Of a stretch of 64,000 nt of DNA, positions 16,801-25,925 are shown piece by piece (within the stretch, counting starts at the first letter, position 1; each line of letters begins with the position of its first letter). The notes beneath the pieces were generated by a model. The model searched no databases and was not told the DNA's origin. It saw nothing but the letters and a program-made list of their open reading frames with translations. The position numbers and the translations under genes are program-made. This DNA comes from Bog-950 sp035299425 (GTDB lineage: Bacteria > Bacteroidota > Bacteroidia > Chitinophagales > LD1), in contig DATGWP010000077.1 of the NCBI GenBank assembly GCA_035299425.1, positions 1 through 64,000 of the forward strand. The letters are read 5' to 3'.

Positions 16801-18648
16801 CTAGTTTTTTACAAACCGCGCCGAGCCTGTACTGTTTTGGGTTAACGCCTTTAGTATATAGATACCCGGTGGCAGATGTTCAACGGAAATGGAATTGGAT
16901 ACCTCTATGCCGCTTTGCCTGATTACCTCTCTGCCGGTTAAATCAGAAACTACCGTCTGCAACAGCTTTCCATTATCGCCAGTGCTGAACGTAATTGTTG
17001 ATTGGGTGGGGTTGGGGTAAAGCTGTAATGGGGTATTGCCGTTAAAATCACTTAATCCTGTGGGTAGGCTTACTTTTCCAATATAACGCATTGGTTTTTG
17101 GTAAGACCATCGAGAAAAATTACCACCCAGATATATTTCGCCATTAAAAGTTGCCAGGGCATTTACGCTACTATCCAGGAATGCAAAGGATGTAGAATAT
17201 CCCGAAATCACATCTAAGAGTGCAAGACTTTTACAAGCTACGGAACCATCATATTTAAACTCACCACCTAACAGCAAATTATTATCATATTCTTCCAAAG
17301 CAGAAATCGCATGCCTGTTATTATACAAAGGGAAATAGGGGTAATAAAAAACTAATGGCTGTAATACACCATTCAGATATCGGGTCAAACAGATATTACT
17401 TTTGCCTGAATCATCGGAGCATACACCACCCAAATAAACAGTCTTTCCCATTACTTTTGCAACAAGTATCGTGTCGCTAACCTCTGTTCCTGCAGTTAGC
17501 CATTGATCAAGATACCTATCTCTGAGTATAAAATTGTGAGCCTGAATAGTAAAAGTATCTAGCGCGTTATATAATGTTATGGAATCGAAAGACCCTACAT
17601 ATGCCTGGTATCTATCATCTACCTTTATATCCTTTAGTATACCGTGTATAGTTGCTGTTAGCTGCCATGAATTGTTTCCGTTTTGCTTCCATAACTCCTG
17701 TCCATCCAGCGCCAAAGGATGAGAAATAGCAACCTCGTATAGATAATTCCCAAAGCCGGAAATACCGCATTGTCCAAATGCACCTTCTCTTCCGGGAATA
17801 TTTAAATAGTTCCAGGTTCCATTGTAATAAGCAGCCGGATATATCTGACCAGCGTATAATAAAGAACCGGTTACAGCCACCTGGCCATTTCGTTGGCTTA
17901 TACCTGTTATATTTCCGTCAACACCATTTCCTAAGCAATCCATTTGTCCGTTAGCATACCGTCCAATGTTCAGGCAAGGCAAATTATTTACACTATCAAA
18001 GTGCCCTGCAAAATTTAAGTGATACGGTTGAGACAATAAAAAATCAACGGGCCCATTTGGTCCTATTCCCAACTCAGTAAATTTTGTAGTAGGCATATAC
18101 GATGGCTGTATCCATGCCAGTTCATCTATGGTAAAGCCATAAGCATCTGCCCATTCTTTTACACCACCGGTTTTAATCTGGTGCACGTAAGCAAATTTCT
18201 CGTTGCGGTTTATGGCCTGCGCCAAATCATCATGGCCGCTTTGCATCATCAGGTAACCTACTGCGCAGTGTGTGCCGCCGCGGTCTATAAACACGGGGTT
18301 CTTATAGCTTAGGTAATTATTGATGGGAAATACGCCGGCCTGCCAATAACCATGTAGCTCATTCAGCAGGTTAGCGCGGTTTTGTTTTTGCTGTGCCGAT
18401 AAACTACTTACATCGCGGTTGCGCAGGTTTTGTTCCACCAGCATCAGGTGTGTGGCTATCCATTGGTTGTAAGTAGTGTTGCCGGTAATTTGTGTAGCAC
18501 CGGTTAGCTGTTTAGCCTCCGGCTGGTTGTTCCATTCGGCATTTACATAGGCCAGTTTTTGAAACAGGGCATCGTTGGTGTGTCTGTTATTGGCCGTTAC
18601 ATAGCCTACAGCTATATAAAAGATAAGGGTAAATAATGCTTTGGTCAT
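16801..18648 (-). CDS. T9SS type A exported protein (paralogue 2)
   Basis: 615 residues with a signal peptide (MTKALFTLIFYIAVGYVTAN). Residues about 20-185 are nearly identical to the same region of the neighbouring gene, at the DNA level too (GTHCAVGYLMMQSGHDDLAQAI, KFAYVHQIKTGGVKEWAD.YGFT.DELAWIQP). The middle 350 residues have diverged and show only weak propeller-like repeats (YLGGVCSDDSGK, LLGGEFKYDG, YLGGNFSRWS). A T9SS type A tail closes the protein (LQLYPNPTQSTITF, VSDLTGREV, LPPGIYILKALT, ARFVKN). It is a tandem duplicate whose 5' third is kept alike while the central part varies, suggesting a common function with different partners. Confidence 0.82.
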   Translation of the reverse strand: MTKALFTLIFYIAVGYVTANNRHTNDALFQKLAYVNAEWNNQPEAKQLTGATQITGNTTYNQWIATHLMLVEQNLRNRDVSSLSAQQKQNRANLLNELHGYWQAGVFPINNYLSYKNPVFIDRGGTHCAVGYLMMQSGHDDLAQAINRNEKFAYVHQIKTGGVKEWADAYGFTIDELAWIQPSYMPTTKFTELGIGPNGPVDFLLSQPYHLNFAGHFDSVNNLPCLNIGRYANGQMDCLGNGVDGNITGISQRNGQVAVTGSLLYAGQIYPAAYYNGTWNYLNIPGREGAFGQCGISGFGNYLYEVAISHPLALDGQELWKQNGNNSWQLTATIHGILKDIKVDDRYQAYVGSFDSITLYNALDTFTIQAHNFILRDRYLDQWLTAGTEVSDTILVAKVMGKTVYLGGVCSDDSGKSNICLTRYLNGVLQPLVFYYPYFPLYNNRHAISALEEYDNNLLLGGEFKYDGSVACKSLALLDVISGYSTSFAFLDSSVNALATFNGEIYLGGNFSRWSYQKPMRYIGKVSLPTGLSDFNGNTPLQLYPNPTQSTITFSTGDNGKLLQTVVSDLTGREVIRQSGIEVSNSISVEHLPPGIYILKALTQNSTGSARFVKN

Positions 18649-18650
18649 GG

Positions 18651-18702
18651 TTCATAGGTTTAATCAAAGTTAAATAAGTTATACTTTGATTAAACCTATG
18701 AA
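18651..18702 (-). promoter_or_regulatory. 20-bp perfect inverted repeat in the promoter of T9SS paralogue 2
   Basis: Arms TTCATAGGTTTAATCAAAGT (18651-18670) and its exact complement (18683-18702) are separated by 12 bases. The arm nearest the gene contains TAACTTTG on the minus strand, 16 bases before the ATG. The core TCAAAGT...ACTTTGA matches the shorter palindrome of paralogue 1. It could be an operator or a hairpin in the 5' leader. Confidence 0.65.
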
Positions 18703-18720
18703 TGTCACAGTTGTGTAAAA

Positions 18721-20085
18721 TTATCCTCTTAAATGATAGCCCTTAGGTTTTGTGAATGCGCGCAAACCTACGTGCGACAGGGTAGAACCAAAGCCCGAGT
18801 GCTTACGTCCGCTCCAGGGCAGGGCGGGGCTTACACGGTCGCAGCAGTTCCAGTAGCCGGTGCCGCTGTTGGTTTGTGCCAATAGTTTTTCGGCGCGCTG
18901 TTTAGATGATGAATATACAGCCGCTGTTAAACCATACTCCGTATCGTTCATTAGCTCCAAAGCTTCTTCATCGCTCTTTACCTTCTGTATACCTATTACC
19001 GGCCCGAAGCTTTCATCGCGCATTACCTTCATTTTATGGTTTACGTTTACCAGCACCGTAGGCTCGTAGAAGTTGCCTTTGCCGGCTACTTTTTTGCCAC
19101 CGGTAAGCACCTTAGCGCCTTTCTTCACCGCATCTTTTACCTGCGAATCGACCACAGCTAGTTGTGCATCGCGGGTTAGGGCACCAATGTAAACGCCATC
19201 TTCGGTAGGGCTGCCCATTTTGTAGCCCTTCACTTCTTTCACAAATTCTTCTACGTATTTGTCATACACTTTTTCGTGCACGTAAATACGTTCTACACTA
19301 CAGCAGCTTTGTCCGTTGTTGTAGAAGGCGCCATCGGCTGTGCCGGCAGCTATGCCTTTTATGTCTTTTACATCGCTGGCTACATACAATGGATCTTTGC
19401 CCCCTAGCTCAAGGCCAACCGGCACCATTTTGTGTGCCACCGCCTCATATATAAACTTACCGGTAGCATACGAACCGGTGAAGAAGTAACCATCGAAATT
19501 CATATTTAATAAAGCCGCACCTACTTCGCGCGCACCGGTAGCCACCTGGAAAGCATCTTCAGGCACACCGGCTTTTTTCAAAAGCTTCTCTATCTGCAAA
19601 CCGGTAAGGGTAGAGAACTCAGATGGCTTATACATTACAGAGTTGCCAGCCAACAGCGCCGGCACGAATACGTTTGTGCCTACCAGGTAAGGGTAGTTCC
19701 ATGCCGAGATATTACAAACCACGCCCAACGGCTCGTAGCTTATCTTTTCCTTCATGTTGTTCTCATCGGTCATTACCTCGTCTGCCAGGTATTTTTCGGC
19801 GTTACCGGTTAACCAGTTGATGCGGTTGATAGCACCGTTCACCTCGTTGCGGCTTTGTTGTAATGGCTTGCCTACCTCGCTGGTAAGTATGGTGGCGCTT
19901 TCTTCTATGTTAGCTTTTAGCAGCTCAGCAAACTTCTTAAGCACGGCTACACGCTTCTTAAGCGGCACGGCGTTCCATTTTGTTTGTCCTTGTTTAAGGG
20001 TAGCTAATTTCTTTTTTAAAGAAGCGGCGTTGTCTTCTTTCAGGGTTTTGATGGTTTCGCCGGTGGCCGGGTTGATTACGTTCAT
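18721..20085 (-). CDS. NAD(P)-dependent aldehyde dehydrogenase (succinate-semialdehyde type)
   Basis: 454 residues, ALDH superfamily. Visible motifs: PLGVVCNISAWNYPYLV, GNSVMYKPSEFSTLTGLQIEKLL, FTGSYATGKFIYE, the general-base Glu in GLELGGKDPLYV, and the nucleophile Cys in FYNNGQSCCSVERIYVHE, then ESFGPVIGIQKV. It oxidises an aldehyde to an acid; the closest remembered relatives are annotated as succinate-semialdehyde dehydrogenases, but substrate assignment from sequence is unsafe. It lies 93 bases downstream of thrA on the same strand. Confidence 0.88.
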   Translation of the reverse strand: MNVINPATGETIKTLKEDNAASLKKKLATLKQGQTKWNAVPLKKRVAVLKKFAELLKANIEESATILTSEVGKPLQQSRNEVNGAINRINWLTGNAEKYLADEVMTDENNMKEKISYEPLGVVCNISAWNYPYLVGTNVFVPALLAGNSVMYKPSEFSTLTGLQIEKLLKKAGVPEDAFQVATGAREVGAALLNMNFDGYFFTGSYATGKFIYEAVAHKMVPVGLELGGKDPLYVASDVKDIKGIAAGTADGAFYNNGQSCCSVERIYVHEKVYDKYVEEFVKEVKGYKMGSPTEDGVYIGALTRDAQLAVVDSQVKDAVKKGAKVLTGGKKVAGKGNFYEPTVLVNVNHKMKVMRDESFGPVIGIQKVKSDEEALELMNDTEYGLTAAVYSSSKQRAEKLLAQTNSGTGYWNCCDRVSPALPWSGRKHSGFGSTLSHVGLRAFTKPKGYHLRG

Positions 20086-20178
20086 TGTTTCAATACAAGT
20101 TTATAATGCAATAATAACCATTAAGGTCATTGAGGGTTTATTTCGCGGGGCAAAAAAACACAAAGAATATAGCAGCGG

Positions 20179-22617
20179 CTATATCGCTCTTAATATATCG
20201 GCAAACACACCCGAGGCGGTTACATCAGCCCCCGCACCCGCACCCTTTATCACCAGGGGCTGCTGCGAGTAGCGGCGGGTATAAAACAATACCACGTTAT
20301 CTTTGCCATACAGATGGTATAAGTCGTGCTGCCTGTCTATGTGCTGCAAACCTACCGATGCTTTGCCTTCATTCAGTTGTGCCACAAATTTTAGTTTGCA
20401 GTCTTTAGCGCTGGCTTCGTCGTATAGCTTTTTAAAGTGTGCTTCATATTTCTCCAGCGATTTATAAAACTCAGATACATCCCCCTGCATACATTCTGCC
20501 GGCAAAAACACATCATTGCTAATATCGCTCATTTCCATTTTGTAACCGGCTTCGCGCGCTAGTATCAGTATTTTGCGCATTACATCGGTACCTCCCAGGT
20601 CCAGCCGCGGGTCCGGTTCCGTATAGCCTTCATCCTGCGCTTGCTTAACCACGCTGGCAAAGGTGCGGCTGCCATCGTAATTATTAAATACAAAGTTGAG
20701 TGTACCCGATAGCACAGCCTGCATTTTTTGCACTTCATCCCCACTACGCATCAGGTCGTTCAAAGTGCCTATTACCGGCAGCCCCGCACCCACATTCGTC
20801 TCAAACAGGAAAGAGGTGTTAAACTCCCGCGCCTGTTGCTTAAGGTGCTCGTAGTTTTCATACGCCGATGAGGCAGCAATTTTGTTGCACGCCACTACCG
20901 ATACACTTTTTTGCAATAAGGCAGAATAACTCTTCGATACTTCCTCGTTAGCGGTTACATCTACAAATACCGAGTTACGCAGGTTTTTATCTACTATAAA
21001 CTGATACAGCGCATCCGGTTTAGCGGCCGGTGCGGCTTTAAGGTTTTCCTCCCACTTATCCAGGTCAAGGCCTTCTTCATTAAGCAATACCTGCCTGCTG
21101 TTGGCAATGCCTGCCACACGTATATTTATGCGTAGGTGTTTTTGCAAATAGGTCTTTTGCTGTTTTAGTTGCTCAATCAATCTGCGGCCCACATTGCCGG
21201 CACCTGCTATAAACAGGTTCACTTGTTTGTAAACCGTTTCAAAAAACTCTTCGTGCAATACGTTAATGGCCTTCTTTACATCGGGCGCGGTTATTACGGC
21301 CGAAATATTTTTCTCGCTGCTGCCCTGCGCAATAGCGCGGATGTTTACACCGTTTTTGCCCAGCGCGCTAAACATTCGTCCGCTTATGCCGGGGTGGTTC
21401 TTCATGTTATCGCCTACCAGCGCTACTATGGCCAGCTGGTTCTCTACGTTCAGCGGGTCCAGTTTCTTTACACTTATTTCGTATTCAAACTCGGCATCCA
21501 CCGCCGCTTTGGCCTTAGCTGCATTGGCTTCGTCTACTGCCACACAAATAGAATGTTCCGATGAGCTTTGCGTAATAAGTATCACGTTTATCTTCTCTTT
21601 GCTTAGCGCATCAAACAAGCGCTTGCTAAAGCCCGGTATGCCTATCATGCCGCTGCCTTCCAGCAACAGCATGGCCACTTTACCTATACTGCTTATGCCA
21701 CTTACAATATTCTGGTTGGCGTCTGTTTTGTTTTCTATCAGCGTACCTTCATCATCCGGTGCAAAGGTGTTTTTTATCCATAGCGGCATACCCAGGCTCA
21801 TGGCAGGTTGTATGGTGGGCGGGTAAATTACTTTCGCCCCAAAGTGCGAAAGCTCCATAGCTTCCTGGTAACTTATGCGGGGTATTACTTTTACATTTTG
21901 CACTAAGCGCGGGTCGGCGGTCATCATACCACTTACGTCGGTCCATATCTCCAGCACGCTGGCCTTAACAGCTGCTGCAAAAATAGCAGCCGTATAGTCA
22001 GATCCTCCACGGCCCAGCGTGGTGGTTATGCCATCGGCATCGCTGGCAATAAAACCCGGAAACAGGTATAATGCCGAGGGGTGTTGTTTTACAAACGCCG
22101 TAATCTTTTTGTTGGTAGCCTCAAAGTTTACAGCTGCAAAGGTATAGTTGCTGTTGGTTTGAATAAGGTTGCGCGAATCGCTCCATTCGTGCTTTACATC
22201 CATCGATTTCAGCTTATGCGATATTATAATGCTCGACATTAACTCGCCAAAGCTTACAATCCTGTCCAGCGTACGGGGGCTTAATTCGCGCAGCAGAAAT
22301 ATACCTTCACAAATAGCCTCCAGCTCGTTGCATTGTTTTTTTATCTCGCTTAGTATGGCGCTTTGGTTAGCCACCGGCACCAGCTCTTTTATTGTTTGCA
22401 GGTGCCTTTGCTCTATCAGGCTTAGCTTTTCTTTATAAGCTTCGTTACCGGCAGCCGCCAGCTTTCCGGCATCTATTAGTATATCGGTAGTGCCGCCCAG
22501 CGCCGACACCACCACCATGGTATCTTCCTTTTTCAGCGCACGCTGTATAATCGCTATTGTTTTGCCTATATTTTCTGCATTTGCCACCGAGGTGCCGCCA
22601 AACTTTAAAACCTGCAT
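20179..22617 (-). CDS. thrA: Bifunctional aspartokinase / homoserine dehydrogenase
   Basis: 812 residues. The N-terminal aspartokinase starts VLKFGGTSVANAENI and has TTLGRGGSDYTAAIFAAAV and WTDVSGMMTADPRLV; two ACT regulatory repeats follow (about residues 310-460). The homoserine dehydrogenase half begins LFIAGAGNVGRRLIEQL, with ETNVGAGLPVIGTLNDLMRSGD, LSGTLNFVFNNY and EPDPRLDLGGTDVMRKILILAREAG. It catalyses the first and third steps of the aspartate pathway to threonine and methionine. ACT domains imply feedback by threonine. thrB and thrC are not adjacent, unlike the common thrABC order. The 228-base upstream region shows small palindromes but no leader peptide or riboswitch that I can support. 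Confidence 0.97.
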   Translation of the reverse strand: MQVLKFGGTSVANAENIGKTIAIIQRALKKEDTMVVVSALGGTTDILIDAGKLAAAGNEAYKEKLSLIEQRHLQTIKELVPVANQSAILSEIKKQCNELEAICEGIFLLRELSPRTLDRIVSFGELMSSIIISHKLKSMDVKHEWSDSRNLIQTNSNYTFAAVNFEATNKKITAFVKQHPSALYLFPGFIASDADGITTTLGRGGSDYTAAIFAAAVKASVLEIWTDVSGMMTADPRLVQNVKVIPRISYQEAMELSHFGAKVIYPPTIQPAMSLGMPLWIKNTFAPDDEGTLIENKTDANQNIVSGISSIGKVAMLLLEGSGMIGIPGFSKRLFDALSKEKINVILITQSSSEHSICVAVDEANAAKAKAAVDAEFEYEISVKKLDPLNVENQLAIVALVGDNMKNHPGISGRMFSALGKNGVNIRAIAQGSSEKNISAVITAPDVKKAINVLHEEFFETVYKQVNLFIAGAGNVGRRLIEQLKQQKTYLQKHLRINIRVAGIANSRQVLLNEEGLDLDKWEENLKAAPAAKPDALYQFIVDKNLRNSVFVDVTANEEVSKSYSALLQKSVSVVACNKIAASSAYENYEHLKQQAREFNTSFLFETNVGAGLPVIGTLNDLMRSGDEVQKMQAVLSGTLNFVFNNYDGSRTFASVVKQAQDEGYTEPDPRLDLGGTDVMRKILILAREAGYKMEMSDISNDVFLPAECMQGDVSEFYKSLEKYEAHFKKLYDEASAKDCKLKFVAQLNEGKASVGLQHIDRQHDLYHLYGKDNVVLFYTRRYSQQPLVIKGAGAGADVTASGVFADILRAI

Positions 22618-22845
22618 TCTTCTCTCTTTTTGCGGCTAATATCAGCCTGTTGCACGGTAAATACGATATAGCTTTTAAACAGTTGCACCAGGTAATGAAT
22701 ACTGCGCAGTGCGGTGGACTCTCAGGTCATTTAATCTGCCGGGCAGAGGTCGTTTTTTAACCATGCAACCATATAAAACACCCAATACCTCTATATTTAG
22801 TAAAAAACCTTTATTTTAACTCCCAGTATCTAAACCCGTTTTTGC

Positions 22846-24339
22846 ATGAAGAAGCTTTCCTCTTTTCTGGTTCTGTCGGCATTTGTAAGCGGTGCCTTTG
22901 CACAAGCCTTGTTCAACAACAATGGCGCAGATATTTATGTAAAAGACGGCGCGCTGATGGTGGTTAAAACCAACTCGCTTTACAACAATCAAATTGCAGG
23001 TGCAGGTATATTGGATAATGCCGGAACTATCATTGTAGAAGGCAACGTAACCAACGATGGTGCTATCAACGCCGCCGGCGATACTATCCGCTTAAGCGGC
23101 AATTGGGTAAACAATGGCCTATACGCCGGCGCTGCCAGTTGGGTAGATATGAACGGGGCCAATCAGGATATTGCCGGTACTGCTGTTACTACTTTCAACA
23201 ACTTAAACCTGGGCGGAGGTGCTGTAGTTAAGCGCCAGCAAAATATTAATGCAGAGGTAAACGGACTACTGGCACTTAACGATGCCGAGCTGGCTACCGA
23301 TGCGAACCAAATGCTGGTAAGCAATACCAATAACTCGGCTATCACCCGTAACAATGGATTTGTAAGTTCGGTAGGTGCAGGCCGTTTGGCACGCGCTACC
23401 AACCAGCCGGTGGCTTATACATTCCCTACCGGTTCGCCAAGTTATGTCAACGCACCCAGCATTTTCCGCCCGGTAGATTATACCCCTGCCAGCGGAGGAG
23501 CCAATACCTATGGCGCTATGGTGGTTAAGGGCGATGCTACGGCCGATGGATACAGCGTAAACACCGTAGACGATTTACTGTGCAAGGTTAACCCGGTGTT
23601 CTATCACCGTCTATACCAAACAGCCGGTACCGATGCGGCTGCGCTTGCTATTTACTTTGATGCAGCTGCCGATGGCAACTGGACCGACCAGGCACACTGG
23701 GACTCGCCTAACCGCTGGAACTATATAGGCGCACCTACTACCGGTAGCGGCTTTGGTTTATCGGCTATCAGCGTAGCCGGTGTAAGCGATTTTCAGCCAG
23801 AGCCTTTTGCTTTGGCGCGCAAAAAATTTACAGTTAACGCCGGGCCCGATGTAGAGATTAACCTGGGCGAATCAACCACCTTTACACCCACCATATCGGC
23901 AGCTACCGTTGCCTCGTATACCTGGACACCCCCAACATCTTTAACCTGTGGCGACTGCGAATCGCCCGACGCTTCGCCATCATTAACTACCGAGTATAAA
24001 CTTACGGTAATAGACGATGCAGGTTGCACCGTAGCCGATTCATTATTGGTTACCGTAGCCAACCCCGAGTTGCTGATACCTACCGGCTTCTCGCCCAATG
24101 GCGATGGCGTAAACGATGTCTTCCGGGCGCTTAACAAAAACCTCTCTAAATACAAATTGCAGGTATATAACCGCTGGGGCGAGTTGGTGTTCGAGTCCGA
24201 TAACTTTACCGATGGCTGGGATGGCGTTTACCAGGGCGTAAAACAACCACTGGGTGTATATGCCTGGCTGTGCGAGTACCAGTTTGACGGCGCCACCAAG
24301 GGCAAAACCGCTAAGGGCAATGTTACGCTGGTTCGCTAG
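22846..24339 (+). CDS. T9SS type B exported protein with gliding-associated C-terminal domain
   Basis: 497 residues with signal peptide MKKLSSFLVLSAFVSGAFAQ. The first 300 residues are Asn/Gly/Ala-rich beta structure (NNNGADIYVKDGALMVVKTNSLYNNQ). Residues about 325-405 form an Ig/PKD-like domain (VNAGPDVEINLGESTTFTP, CGDCESPDASPSLTTEYKLTV). The last 90 are a type B (CHU_C) sorting domain: LLIPTGFSPNGDGVNDVF, YKLQVYNRWGELVFESDNFTDGWDG, QPLGVYAWLCEYQ. Such proteins are exported by T9SS and attached to the surface, often as adhesins. No enzymatic motif seen. Confidence 0.88.
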   Translation: MKKLSSFLVLSAFVSGAFAQALFNNNGADIYVKDGALMVVKTNSLYNNQIAGAGILDNAGTIIVEGNVTNDGAINAAGDTIRLSGNWVNNGLYAGAASWVDMNGANQDIAGTAVTTFNNLNLGGGAVVKRQQNINAEVNGLLALNDAELATDANQMLVSNTNNSAITRNNGFVSSVGAGRLARATNQPVAYTFPTGSPSYVNAPSIFRPVDYTPASGGANTYGAMVVKGDATADGYSVNTVDDLLCKVNPVFYHRLYQTAGTDAAALAIYFDAAADGNWTDQAHWDSPNRWNYIGAPTTGSGFGLSAISVAGVSDFQPEPFALARKKFTVNAGPDVEINLGESTTFTPTISAATVASYTWTPPTSLTCGDCESPDASPSLTTEYKLTVIDDAGCTVADSLLVTVANPELLIPTGFSPNGDGVNDVFRALNKNLSKYKLQVYNRWGELVFESDNFTDGWDGVYQGVKQPLGVYAWLCEYQFDGATKGKTAKGNVTLVR

Positions 24340-24507
24340 AAACTCTCATGGCTTGGGCGCTTAGGCGTATTTATAATAACCGCCCACTACCATTGTATTC
24401 TTATGTTCCCTATGTACCCTCGTCCATCAGGTAAATAGCGTATCTAAGCCACATCTGTATTTTGTATTCTATGTTCCTATGTGGTTCAAAAATGCATTTT
24501 GGGCCGC

Positions 24508-25182
24508 CTAATAATTAGAGTTAGAAGTCTCTAACCCGTACTGTGTTTCGCGGTGTATGTATAGCACAAAGCGGTAAGCCACATACGAAGCCAGCGGGGC
24601 AAATATTACATCGGTGCTGTAGTGCACATGCTGCCAGGCTATTAGCACACCCACCATTATGGTAGATAAGCCAATCCACGATTTAATATACCGGTTCTCT
24701 ACCAGCAGCATAAGCAGCACCAGCGCCGCCACATGGCCCGAGAAGAAAAGGTCTTTACTTACAAATGTATCGGCCGTATGCAAAAACAGGTTGGCCATAG
24801 GGTCCCACAGCGGCACCATGCCCACCGGTGGCTCCAGCGCTACCAGGTAAATACTGGCCGTGCGGGCAAACATCATTATCGCAAACATTTGCAGCCCCTT
24901 AATAAACCTATCTGGGTAAGGCACTATAAACAGTATAGCCAGTATAAGCGACGAATACTCAAAAAAGAAAATGCCCAGCGAAAAATCCATGGGCGTAAGC
25001 AGGTTAAGCAACATATCGTTTACCTGCACGCCGGGCCTGTCCTGCCACACCCGCAGACAATGGAAATTGTGCAGGTGCGCCACTACAAACAGCAACAGCG
25101 AAAACAACAGCTGGTTTCTAAAACTTTTAGAACCGCTTACGTTGCGCCAGGCCTTAGAGGTATGTCTTAATTCATCGAACAT
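24508..25182 (-). CDS. PAP2_C (sphingomyelin-synthase-like) membrane phosphatase/transferase
   Basis: 224 residues with about six hydrophobic segments. The two active-site regions match the PAP2_C/sphingomyelin synthase pattern rather than classical PAP2: DLFFSGHVAALVLL (SGH with His) at about residue 140, and WQHVHYSTDVIFAPLASYVAYRF (HYSxDV with His and Asp) near the C-terminus. The family moves or removes phospho-headgroups on lipids. The activity here is inferred. Its first eight codons and upstream DNA are part of a tandem duplication (25159-25443). Confidence 0.75.
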   Translation of the reverse strand: MFDELRHTSKAWRNVSGSKSFRNQLLFSLLLFVVAHLHNFHCLRVWQDRPGVQVNDMLLNLLTPMDFSLGIFFFEYSSLILAILFIVPYPDRFIKGLQMFAIMMFARTASIYLVALEPPVGMVPLWDPMANLFLHTADTFVSKDLFFSGHVAALVLLMLLVENRYIKSWIGLSTIMVGVLIAWQHVHYSTDVIFAPLASYVAYRFVLYIHRETQYGLETSNSNY

Positions 25183-25443
25183 TCTTTCTAAAATAGTAAA
25201 ATCTTTTTAATTGACTAAGTCCGGGCTTTAGCCCGGCATCAAACAGAAAACATTCCGCTTATCAAATTGCCGTTGGTTTCAACCAACGGGGGTATGTTTT
25301 AATTCGTCCAGCATTATTCCAAAAATAGTAAAACCGTTTTAAATAACTAAGTCCGGGCTTTTGCCTGCCTACCAGCCCGGCTTTAGCCGGCATCAAACAG
25401 AAAATATTCCGCTTATCAAAATGCCGTTGGTTTCAACCAACGG
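25159..25443. repeat. Tandem duplication of the PAP2_C gene start and upstream DNA
   Basis: Unit A (25159-25289) holds the first eight codons of the PAP2_C gene plus its upstream region; unit B (25291-25443) follows head to tail and repeats the same order with about 85-90 percent identity by eye and a 22-base insertion. Each unit ends in a hairpin CCGTTGGTT-TCA-ACCAACGG type, and each contains a CCGGGC...GCCCGG hairpin. In unit B the gene start reads ATG CTG GAC GAA TTA AAA CAT ACC, against ATG TTC GAT GAA TTA AGA CAT ACC in the real gene. Confidence 0.8.
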
Positions 25444-25925
25444 CATTGGCTGTTAATGTCCCACCTTCCAAACAAAATAGGTTTTAGATAACGAAAGCGC
25501 CGGTATTTGTCCTCCGCTGGCGGCATGTGCGTCAATTCAAAGATAGCTTCCAGATATGATCTATTAGGCAAAGGCCAATTCGGGCTGCTCCACCGCCCCT
25601 TATGAAAACCGCCTTATAAATTTCCTTGAAGCCCGGCAAGAGATGAAAAAACTGTTTGAGGCCAGCAGATGTTCCAATATTATGCAGTAACTGGAATGCC
25701 GAGTTTTTTTTCATGAGCCAGGGAAGGAAATTTTAGGCTGGTTTTCATACAGGGCTTGAGTTTTGCTCCACTTTTGGTCAAGCAAAAGTGGAAAATCTGG
25801 CAAGTAGCTCTTAAACACCAACTATTGACGGCTTACCTTGACGCCTATACCGTTGGCGTAGGTGGAAAATAACTTCCCTGAACTATCGGCCTGGTCTGTG
25901 TGTACACACTTTATTGACCAGCCGC
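25183..25925. other. Intergenic region without a supported gene (duplication plus hairpins)
   Basis: The left 260 bases are the tandem duplication described separately. From 25444 to 25925 there is no convincing gene: a 60-codon minus-strand frame at 25532-25714 (MKKNSAFQLLHNIGTSAGLK) is unrecognised and has no promoter or family support. A hairpin-like pair CCACTTTT...AAAAGTGG lies near 25770-25793 and may end transcription of the CPBP gene or be a dispersed repeat. Confidence 0.6.
25291..25314 (-). pseudogene. Orphan start of a second PAP2_C-like gene
   Basis: Eight codons, MLDELKHT, matching the MFDELRHT of the intact gene, with changes that are synonymous or conservative (F/L, GAT/GAC, R/K). 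The frame then runs directly into the upstream DNA of the intact copy. This fits a former tandem gene pair from which most of the first copy was deleted. Confidence 0.5.

Noticed and set aside
22618..22845. Possible riboswitch or attenuator upstream of thrA
   Set aside because: The minus strand reads ACCTGAGAGTCCACCGC, which superficially recalls riboswitch conserved bits, but no complete SAM, glycine, TPP or cobalamin core could be built, and there is no Thr-rich leader peptide.
25159..25443. CRISPR-like repeat pattern upstream of the PAP2_C gene
   Set aside because: Only two units, each over 130 bases and including coding sequence; no regular spacers and no cas genes.
25532..25714. 60-codon minus-strand frame between PAP2_C and CPBP genes
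   Set aside because: No recognisable domain, promoter or neighbour support; could be a remnant but nothing shows of what.
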